Positions 1-5,834 of a stretch of 13,109 nt of DNA are shown one piece after another. The stretch comes from Acidobacteriota bacterium (lineage in GTDB: Bacteria; Acidobacteriota; Thermoanaerobaculia; Multivoradales; SZUA-115). A model generated the notes under the pieces. That model ran no database searches, was not told the origin of the DNA, and worked only from the letters and a program-made list of their open reading frames with translations. Location of the stretch: the NCBI GenBank assembly GCA_003231035.1, contig QIHU01000524.1, forward strand, positions 1-13,109. The letters are read 5' to 3'. Each line of letters starts with the position of its first letter. The first letter of the stretch is position 1. The translations under genes were made by a program, and so were the position numbers.

Positions 1-3
1 TAG

Positions 4-1539
4 CTAGACCTCAAACTCCACACCTTGCGCCAGGGGCAGCTCTTCGCCCCAATTGAGGGTGCAGGTCTGACGTCGCATGTAGATCTTCCACGAGTCCGAG
101 CCGGCTTCGCGGCCGCCTCCGGTCTCTTTCTCGCCACCAAAGGCCCCGCCGATTTCCGCCCCCGAGGTGCCGATGTTGACGTTGGCGATGCCGCAATCGC
201 TGCCGGCGGCCGACAGGAACCGTTCGGCATGGCGCATGTTGAGGGTGAAGATCGCGGAGCTGAGCCCTTGCGGAACGCTGTTGTGGACCTCGATCGCCTC
301 GTCCAAAGTGTCGAACTCGAAGGTGTAGAGGATCGGCGCGAAGGTCTCTTCGCAGGTGACCGGCATGGCGGCGTTGGCCTCCACCAAGGTCGGCTGGACG
401 AAGAAACCCGGTCCTTCGATCGTCTTGCCGCCGGTGAGAATCACGCCGCCTTCGGACTGGATACGCACTAGAGCGGCCATCATGTTGTCGACCGCCGACT
501 GATCGATCAAGGGCCCCATCAGGGTCTTGGGATCGGAGGGGTCACCGATGCGCACCGAGCCGTATGCCTCCATCAGACGAGCCTTGAACTCGGCGGCGAT
601 ACCGCGCTGCAAGAGGAGGCGGCGGGTGGAGGTACAGCGCTGGCCGGCGGTGCCTACGGCGCCAAAGAGGACAGCGCGCAGGGCGAGATCGAGGTCGGCG
701 TCGTCCATCACCACGATGGCGTTGTTGCCGCCCAGTTCAAGCAGAGCGCGGCCGAAACGATCGGCGACGGCTTGGCCCACGGCCTTGCCCATGCGGGTCG
801 AGCCGGTGGCCGAGATCAGCGGCAAACGACGATCGGCGGTCATCCGCTCGCCGACCTCCTTGCGCCCGCCGAGGAGCATGTTGAAGATCGGCGGCGCATC
901 GTTGGCGGCCAGCACCCGTTCGCCGATCTTGGTCACCGCGATGGCGGTCAACGGTGCCAAGTGCGACGGCTTCCAGATCATCGAGTCGCCGCAAACGGCG
1001 GCCACCATGGCGTTCCAGGCCCACACCGCGACGGGGAAGTTGAAGGCGGTAATGATGCCGACCGGGCCCAGCGGGTGCCACTGTTCGTACATGCGGTGCA
1101 GCGGGCGCTCGGAGTGCATCGTCTTGCCGTAGAGCTGGCGCGACATGCCGACGGCGAGGTCGCCCATGTCGATCATCTCCTGCACTTCGCCCAACCCCTC
1201 GCTGAGCACTTTGCCGACCTCTAGGCTAACCAGGTGGCCGAGGGCATCCTTGTGCTTGCGCAGCTCGTCGCAGAGTTGGCGCACCACCTCGCCGCGGGCG
1301 GGAGCGGTCCAGGTTCGCCACTCTTCGTAGGCGGCGGCGGAGGAGGCGACGACCTTCTCGTAGGTGTCGCCGCCAGGCAGCCAGACGGCGGCCAGCGTCT
1401 TGCCGGTCGCCGGGTTGATCGATTCGATCCGGGTGCCCTCTAGGGCACTCCAGGTACCGGCGAAACCGCCGGAGTTTTCGTCGTCTATGCCCAGCTCGCG
1501 CAGCGTAGCCTGGACTTGATCGTCAAGGGTCAAAGTCAT
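4..1539 (-). CDS. ALDH7/antiquitin-type aldehyde dehydrogenase (aminoadipate-semialdehyde dehydrogenase-like)
   Basis: This 511-residue protein is an NAD(P)+-dependent aldehyde dehydrogenase of the ALDH7 (antiquitin) family. Characterised members oxidise alpha-aminoadipate semialdehyde/piperideine-6-carboxylate in lysine breakdown; bacterial versions are called amaB or pcd. Seen: the AFNFPVAVWAWN block with Asn167, LELGGNN with general base Glu268, and GQRCTSTRR with nucleophile Cys302. These are the classical ALDH positions. The ALDH7 signature EIGGAFGGEKETGGGREAGS is near the C-terminus. Start choice: the frame runs on to a GTG at 1566, but the ATG at 1539 has a strong AGAGGA seven bases upstream and gives the usual family length. 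No lysine-catabolic gene is beside it, so the substrate is inferred from family only. It is divergent from the ligase-like gene and appears monocistronic in this window. Family is certain; substrate moderately so. Confidence 0.95.
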   Translation of the reverse strand: MTLTLDDQVQATLRELGIDDENSGGFAGTWSALEGTRIESINPATGKTLAAVWLPGGDTYEKVVASSAAAYEEWRTWTAPARGEVVRQLCDELRKHKDALGHLVSLEVGKVLSEGLGEVQEMIDMGDLAVGMSRQLYGKTMHSERPLHRMYEQWHPLGPVGIITAFNFPVAVWAWNAMVAAVCGDSMIWKPSHLAPLTAIAVTKIGERVLAANDAPPIFNMLLGGRKEVGERMTADRRLPLISATGSTRMGKAVGQAVADRFGRALLELGGNNAIVVMDDADLDLALRAVLFGAVGTAGQRCTSTRRLLLQRGIAAEFKARLMEAYGSVRIGDPSDPKTLMGPLIDQSAVDNMMAALVRIQSEGGVILTGGKTIEGPGFFVQPTLVEANAAMPVTCEETFAPILYTFEFDTLDEAIEVHNSVPQGLSSAIFTLNMRHAERFLSAAGSDCGIANVNIGTSGAEIGGAFGGEKETGGGREAGSDSWKIYMRRQTCTLNWGEELPLAQGVEFEV

Positions 1540-1640
1540 CGGGAAGTCCTCTTGAATTGAAAGCACCAGCGGGACGCGCCGGTCTCTTCAGGATAACTCA
1601 TCGGTGGCCTTTTCCAATCCTCTAGCCCTAAGATGGGGAG
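1540..1640. other. Divergent intergenic region between the aldehyde dehydrogenase and ligase-like genes
   Basis: These 101 bp must carry the promoters of both divergent genes unless those lie further inside coding sequence. The region is visibly less GC-rich than its flanks. I could not find a convincing -35/-10 pair for either direction. GATAAC (1592-1597) and TTGAAA (1557-1562) resemble sigma-70 elements but are wrongly spaced relative to each other. Confidence 0.5.
1546..1553 (-). promoter_or_regulatory. Shine-Dalgarno site of the aldehyde dehydrogenase
   Basis: The minus strand reads AAGAGGAC here, with the AGAGGA core seven bases before the ATG at 1539. It lies inside the longer open frame that begins with GTG at 1566, so it decides in favour of the inner ATG start. 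Confidence 0.7.
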
Positions 1641-3605
1641 GTGCGAATTCTTCTGCCCGTCTGCCTGCTCTTAGTCGCTTCACTGTGGAGTGGCACGCTC
1701 TTTTCAGGCGCCTCGGCCCCGGCGGTGGCGGCTGGTCATCTAGCACTCCTTGGCTTCCTGTGGTTCTTCGGGGGTGGTGCCGATCCTCTGCGTTTGGGGA
1801 CTCGCGGCCGGTGGTCGTTGGCGGCGTTGTGGCTGGCGGTCCTGGTTTCCCTCTTGTTCTCGAGAGTGCCCCGAGCCGGTTTCGAGGTGTTGATCTTGCT
1901 GCCGGCGTGGCTCTGGTTGCCGGGGGCGTTGGCGGCGAGCTGGCGGCGGGAGGGCGATCGAATGCTCTCAGGATTAGCGGCGGCGGTGGCGGTGGTCGCC
2001 GGCTGGGCGCTGCTCGACTGGGTGCTGGTTGGAGCTCCCCGTCCGGCGATGCCGCTGGGTCACCACAACCTTCTCGCTGCGTGGTTGGTGATCCTGCTGC
2101 CGACGGTGGCCTTGGCGGCCTACCGCCGGGGCGATGGGTGGAAGTGGGCGCTGTGGGGAGCCCTGGGACTGGGGCTGGCGGCGGCGCTCCTCAGCCGCTC
2201 GTTGGCCGCCACGGTGGCGCTGGTAGTACAGGCCATCCTACTGGCCTGGCTCTATCGGCCACTGCGCCGTGGCGTGCTGGTGGTGGGGGGACTCTTGGCG
2301 GTACTTCAGCTGCCTCGACTGGTGTCGATTCTCGGAGGTTCCGACGCCTCGGTTTCGGCACGTTGGGTCTACTGGCGGGCGGCGGGAGGCGGGTGGTTAC
2401 AGAGCCCGTGGTGGGGGCAAGGACCGGGGTCGGTGGGGTGGACCTCGGCCGAGTTCCTGCGCCCACGGCCTGGTCTTTCTCCCCCTTCGGAAGTGGTCGG
2501 GCAGTTGCACTCGCTACCGCTCGATCTTCTCTACCAACTCGGGGGTGTGGGGGTGGTGGCGGTGGCGGTGGCGGTGGTGCTGTTCGTAGTTACTCGGTGG
2601 CGTGAGATCGCCGCTGCCCAGGGGCGGGACCCCGGCGTTGCCTGGGCCGCCGCGATCGGGCTTGCCGGAGGCGTGGTTGCGGCACTAGGCAACAGTTGGC
2701 TGCACCTCTCGGCGCTGCTTTGGCCGCTGGCGGTGACCGTAGCCTTGGTGCTGTACGGCACCGGTAGCGCTCGGGACGAGGCGGTGCGAGCGCCGCGCCG
2801 CGAGCGCTGGCCACTGCGCCTCTATCTGGTGGCGGCTCTCGTCGCCCTCATGCCGCTCAATCTGGCCCGCGGCTTCTACGATCGCGCTCTGGGGGCCGAG
2901 TCGGCGGCCGAAACCCACCGAGCTTTGACTCAAGCGGTGGCTCTGGATCCGAGTTTCCCCCTCTACCGGGCCCGCTTGGCCGCTCTCTCAGCTCCCCGAG
3001 AGGCCGCCACCCAGGCACGACGGGCGGCCTGGAACGCGGCCTCGACACCGGCCCTCTGGCTGCACGCCGCCACGGTGGCCCGACGTCCTGGCGCGGCCTC
3101 GATCGACGAGTTGCGCAGGGCGATGGCTCTCGACCCGCTCGCGGCCTACGCTCCCTTCGAACTGGCGCTGGTTCTGGACGATCCAACCAGCGACGAACCC
3201 GCGACCGAAGCATCCGCTTGTCTGGCTCGGGCATTGCTCTCGGAGCCTCGGTTGGCGGCGGCGGTGGAGTTGGAGCGGCGCCCAAGCCTCTTGCTGGCCG
3301 CGATCGAGCGGTTGCACCGTTGGCCCGGTGTGGACGCGGGATGGCGGCTCGAGATGGTGCGGCGGGTGGGCCAGTTGGGTGGGGTGGAAGGGGAGCGGGC
3401 GGTGTTGGTCTACGCGGCCGAGAGTGGCGCTTCACCTGGCCTTTCGCTCTATGGCTTCAGGCGCCTCCCATGGCCGCAGGGCTGGCTGAACGTCGCGGTG
3501 CGCGCCGCGGGGGCACGGGCGTTGGATCTTCCCCCAGCCGCGCTCTTGGGGTCGAGCTCGGCGACGGCCTTTCCACTCGATCGCTGCGCTCCCGCGGGGG
3601 TATGA
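1641..3605 (+). CDS. O-antigen ligase/Wzy-like polytopic membrane protein with helical-repeat C-terminus
   Basis: This 654-residue protein resembles the O-antigen ligase/polymerase (Wzy_C, WaaL-like) family, inner-membrane enzymes that join or polymerise undecaprenyl-linked glycans. Seen: many hydrophobic helices across residues 1-375; a PLGHHNLLAAW motif (138-148) like the family's GHxN element; an RWVYWRAA stretch (241-248); GQGPGSVGW (259-267); and QLHSLPLDLLYQLGGVG (288-304), matching the family's AHN-xx-LQ-xx-ELG-xxG loop. A last helix lies near 391-408. Residues from about 420 are soluble, Ala/Arg/Leu-rich and TPR-like (for example HRALTQAVALDPSFPLYRA), a tail often seen in this family. 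Start: a TAA stop in frame at 1629 leaves GTG 1641 as the earliest start. GGGGAG directly abuts it, an unusually short spacing, so a downstream CTG/GTG start is possible. Whether it is a ligase, a polymerase or a protein O-glycosylation enzyme cannot be told. Confidence 0.8.
   Translation: MRILLPVCLLLVASLWSGTLFSGASAPAVAAGHLALLGFLWFFGGGADPLRLGTRGRWSLAALWLAVLVSLLFSRVPRAGFEVLILLPAWLWLPGALAASWRREGDRMLSGLAAAVAVVAGWALLDWVLVGAPRPAMPLGHHNLLAAWLVILLPTVALAAYRRGDGWKWALWGALGLGLAAALLSRSLAATVALVVQAILLAWLYRPLRRGVLVVGGLLAVLQLPRLVSILGGSDASVSARWVYWRAAGGGWLQSPWWGQGPGSVGWTSAEFLRPRPGLSPPSEVVGQLHSLPLDLLYQLGGVGVVAVAVAVVLFVVTRWREIAAAQGRDPGVAWAAAIGLAGGVVAALGNSWLHLSALLWPLAVTVALVLYGTGSARDEAVRAPRRERWPLRLYLVAALVALMPLNLARGFYDRALGAESAAETHRALTQAVALDPSFPLYRARLAALSAPREAATQARRAAWNAASTPALWLHAATVARRPGAASIDELRRAMALDPLAAYAPFELALVLDDPTSDEPATEASACLARALLSEPRLAAAVELERRPSLLLAAIERLHRWPGVDAGWRLEMVRRVGQLGGVEGERAVLVYAAESGASPGLSLYGFRRLPWPQGWLNVAVRAAGARALDLPPAALLGSSSATAFPLDRCAPAGV
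2555..2578 (+). repeat. Short GGTGGC tandem repeat in the ligase-like gene
   Basis: Three perfect GGTGGC units are followed by GGTGGT, directly after two five-G runs at 2541-2545 and 2549-2553. In frame it encodes the Val/Ala transmembrane run VVAVAVAVV. It may be simple codon bias in a hydrophobic helix, but the G-tract spacing also permits a coding-strand G-quadruplex. Confidence 0.7.
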
Positions 3606-4507
3606 TCCGAGCCGTGAGTGCAAAACCAACCGTCTATTTGATCGACGCCAGCCCCTATATCTTTCGGGCCTTCTTCTCGCTGCCCTCGTCGATGGTCAGT
3701 CCGGCGGGCGAGCCGGTGGGGGCAGTGTATGGCTTCGCCGGTTTCTTGATCCGCTTGATCGGCGAAGAGGAGCCGAGCCATCTCGCTCTCGCCTTCGATC
3801 GGAGTCTCAATACCAGTTTCCGCAATGAGATCTACCCGGCCTACAAGGCGCAGCGAGAGCTGCCGCCGCCGGAGCTCGTGGGCCAACTAGCGGCCAGTGA
3901 GGAGCTGGCTCAGTCCTTCGGCGCGGCGACCTTCTCCGACGAGCGCTACGAGGCCGATGACCTCATCGCGACGCTGTGCGGGCAGCTCACCGCGCAGGAC
4001 TGTTCGGTGGTGGTGGTGACCTCGGACAAAGATCTAGCCCAGTTGGTCGACGACCGAGTGACCCTCTACGATTTTGCCAAGGGCAGGCGCTTCGACGCTT
4101 CGGCGGTGGTGGAGAAGTTCGGTGTGCGGCCTCACCAGATCGCCGACTACCTCGGCCTGGCGGGCGATAGCGTCGACAACATTCCGGGAGTGCGCGGCGT
4201 TGGGGCCAAGACGGCGGTGGCCTTGCTGGAGCGCTTTGCCTCCATCGAGGAACTCTACTCCAACCTGGATCAGGTCGCCGATCTGCCGATCCGTGGCGCC
4301 CGCTCGCTGGGCGGCAAGCTGGAGGCCGGCCGGGAACTGGCGGCGCTTTCCAAACGGCTGGCCACGGTGGCCACCCACGCCCCGGCGAAGGCCGACCTGG
4401 CGGAGCTCAAACTGGTCGGGGCCGATCCCGAGAAAGTCGACCCGCTCTTCGCCAGATTGGGCTTCGGTAGGCTCAGAGAGCGGATCCCGCGCTGGCGCGA
4501 CGGCTAG
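3602..4507 (+). CDS. Stand-alone 5'-3' exonuclease / flap endonuclease-like protein (Pol I N-terminal type)
   Basis: This 301-residue nuclease matches the 5'-3' exonuclease domain of bacterial DNA polymerase I and stand-alone FEN-like proteins, which cut 5' flaps and RNA primers using two metal ions. Seen: acidic ligands in YLIDAS (Asp15), LAFDRS (Asp66), YEADDLIA (Glu117, Asp119, Asp120), VTSDKDLAQL (Asp142, Asp144) and GDSVDN (Asp189, Asp192); the helical-arch YKAQR (81-85); and a helix-hairpin-helix GVRGVGAKTA (196-205). All usual metal ligands look present, so it should be active. No polymerase domain follows. The usual TFRHE is SFRNE here. Start: ATG 3602 overlaps the upstream TGA as ATGA; GTG 3614 is a possible later start. 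The frame is open back to about 3218, but that part is out-of-frame shadow of the ligase-like gene. The overlap implies translational coupling. Confidence 0.93.
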   Translation: MIRAVSAKPTVYLIDASPYIFRAFFSLPSSMVSPAGEPVGAVYGFAGFLIRLIGEEEPSHLALAFDRSLNTSFRNEIYPAYKAQRELPPPELVGQLAASEELAQSFGAATFSDERYEADDLIATLCGQLTAQDCSVVVVTSDKDLAQLVDDRVTLYDFAKGRRFDASAVVEKFGVRPHQIADYLGLAGDSVDNIPGVRGVGAKTAVALLERFASIEELYSNLDQVADLPIRGARSLGGKLEAGRELAALSKRLATVATHAPAKADLAELKLVGADPEKVDPLFARLGFGRLRERIPRWRDG

Positions 4508-4518
4508 GAACCTGTCGC

Positions 4519-5634
4519 CTATCTGCGGCGGACCGGCGAGCCGGCGACCGCCGTTCGATTGCGCCCGGTCTCTTTGGCCACGTACATGGCGGAGTCGGCC
4601 AGGCGTAGAAGGTTGGACTTCATGCGCTCGACCGATAGATCTTCGGTGATGTGGCGGCGCAAGGTGGCGACGCCGATCGAGCAGGTCTGCCCACTGAGGT
4701 CGAGCGTCTCCGGCTGGAGCTCGCTAGGCTCGGTGCAGTAGTGGGTCAGCAGAACGCGGACGCGAATCTCCTCGGCGAGGTCGGTGGCGGTGTCGAGGTC
4801 GAGGCTGGGAGCGATGAGGACGAACTCATCGCCACCGTAGCGGGCGGCGATCGAGTCGGTACCTTCCAAATGGTGGGCGAGGAGCAGACCCACTTCACGC
4901 AGTACTTGGCTACCGGCGAGGTGGCCGTGGGTGTCGTTGACCCGCTTGAAGAAGTCGAGGTCTAGAAAGAGAACCGCGAGATCCTCGCCGCTCTTCTTGC
5001 ATTGCTCGATCGCCCGGGTGAGCGCGATATGGAGGTAGCGATCGTTGAACAGGCCGGTCAAGTTGTCGCGCTTGGCGATCTGTTGCGCCTGGCGATTGTC
5101 GAGGACCGATTGAATGGACAACGAGATGTTCTCGGCGAAGATCTCCAGCAGTCTGAGGTCGTGAATCCCGTGGCTGTCGACCCCGGTTCGGTCGATGACT
5201 TCGACCACCCCGCAAATTTCTTGCTCAATGCGGATCGGCACCGCCAACAAGTTGTTGGGTACGGTGATTGAGGGGTCGACCGAGGCGAGGCCCGCCAGAT
5301 CCTCGCCCACGGCGTGGCGAGAAGCGCCGGAGCGGTAGATCTCACCGGCGAAGCTGCCCTCGACGTCCAAGCCTTGCCCGACCACGCGCCGCGGGTCGGC
5401 GCCACCGGCGGCGATCACGGTCAACTCGTGGTTGCCGTTGTCTTCGAGCTTGGCGGCTGGGTTGTCCAAGAGAATGGCGCTCGACTTCGCGGGCAGCAGC
5501 TGGTGAATCCGGCGCAAGATGTGCGACAGATTGTCGGCCAAGTGAAACTCCACCGGCAGATCGTGGCCGGCTCGTCGCCTGGCGAGAAAGCGATCCAACT
5601 CCAGGGCGCTGAGGCTTTGAATCTTGAACGTCAT
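4519..5634 (-). CDS. GAF-GGDEF diguanylate cyclase
   Basis: This 371-residue protein should make the second messenger c-di-GMP from two GTP. Residues about 25-180 look like a GAF sensor domain (ASRHAVGEDL, LLAVPIRIEQEICGVVEVID), joined by a short helix to a GGDEF domain at about 185-365. Seen: DNLTGLFNDRY entry motif (190-200), metal-binding FLDLDFFKRVND (223-234), and an intact active-site RYGGDEF (GGDEF at 267-271), so catalysis is expected. The inhibitory RxxD site is absent: the equivalent stretch reads EGTD. A roughly 15-residue insert (about 300-315) sits before the conserved TCSIGVA strand. There is no transmembrane segment, so it is cytosolic and its ligand unknown. The stop lies 11 bp from the convergent exonuclease stop. 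The ATG at 5634 has no clear Shine-Dalgarno site. Confidence 0.93.
   Translation of the reverse strand: MTFKIQSLSALELDRFLARRRAGHDLPVEFHLADNLSHILRRIHQLLPAKSSAILLDNPAAKLEDNGNHELTVIAAGGADPRRVVGQGLDVEGSFAGEIYRSGASRHAVGEDLAGLASVDPSITVPNNLLAVPIRIEQEICGVVEVIDRTGVDSHGIHDLRLLEIFAENISLSIQSVLDNRQAQQIAKRDNLTGLFNDRYLHIALTRAIEQCKKSGEDLAVLFLDLDFFKRVNDTHGHLAGSQVLREVGLLLAHHLEGTDSIAARYGGDEFVLIAPSLDLDTATDLAEEIRVRVLLTHYCTEPSELQPETLDLSGQTCSIGVATLRRHITEDLSVERMKSNLLRLADSAMYVAKETGRNRTAVAGSPVRRR
4526..4560 (+). terminator. Candidate terminator hairpin after the exonuclease gene
   Basis: CGGCGG (4526-4531) pairs with CCGCCG (4548-4553), and inside it CCGG (4533-4536) pairs with CCGG (4541-4544) around a CGAG tetraloop. 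TTCGATT follows, a weak T-rich tail. It begins 18 bases after the exonuclease stop and lies inside the 3' end of the convergent cyclase gene. On the minus strand no T-tract follows, so any terminator action would serve the plus-strand unit only. The poor T-tract keeps confidence low. Confidence 0.35.
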
Positions 5635-5689
5635 CGTAAAGAACCAGCCCAGAGAGTCATGAAGAGTTTTTCGTCAACTCAGCGCTGCC

Positions 5690-5788
5690 GCCGACGCCAA
5701 CTTGCGAGAGTTGTTCCGCGGAACGGCAAGGCTACCAGACTCGACGGTCGCGGCCTGAGAAGGGTGGTTCAAGAGGGTTGGCGTCGGC
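5690..5788. repeat. 12-bp perfect inverted repeat, arms 75 bp apart, upstream of the cyclase gene
   Basis: GCCGACGCCAAC at 5690-5701 is the exact reverse complement of GTTGGCGTCGGC at 5777-5788. In the minus-strand transcript the arms would close a stem around a 75-nt loop that contains the GTTCCGCGGAAC palindrome and a CTTGC/GCAAG pairing next to the stem. It could be a structured leader RNA of the cyclase gene, a transcript-end structure of the Bat operon, or a chance pairing in GC-rich DNA. Confidence 0.5.
5713..5724. promoter_or_regulatory. Perfect 12-bp palindrome GTTCCGCGGAAC, possible operator
   Basis: GTTCCGCGGAAC is a perfect dyad in the gap upstream of the cyclase gene. Such dyads can be dimeric-regulator sites, or the tip of an RNA hairpin within the larger inverted repeat. 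No regulator gene is nearby and no second copy was noticed, so the role is a guess. Confidence 0.3.
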
Positions 5789-5834
5789 CGGCATCGAGGC
5801 CGCTGCCAGGACGGGCGAGATGAGAAGGGGTGGA

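Larger units (their letters stand above)
5635..5834. other. 200-bp intergenic region between batD and the GAF-GGDEF gene
   Basis: No convincing gene is present. The stretch holds a 12-bp inverted repeat enclosing a 12-bp perfect palindrome. On the minus strand there is a TTGACG (-35-like, at 5677-5672) with no credible -10 at the right distance. There is no hairpin plus T-tract after the batD stop, so termination of the Bat operon is not visible. I also compared it by eye with the c-di-GMP-I riboswitch consensus and saw no match. Confidence 0.5.

Noticed and set aside
2857..3435. Minus-strand 192-codon open frame
   Set aside because: Pro/Arg-rich translation with no recognisable motif, antisense to the ligase-like gene; typical GC-rich shadow.
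3218..3601. N-terminal extension of the exonuclease frame back to 3218
   Set aside because: It lies wholly inside the ligase-like gene in another frame, reads as low-complexity Gly/Ala/Arg, and the nuclease fold begins right after ATG 3602.
5672..5677. TTGACG as a -35 box for the cyclase gene
   Set aside because: The sequence 16-18 bp downstream (around CTCTGG) does not resemble a -10 element.
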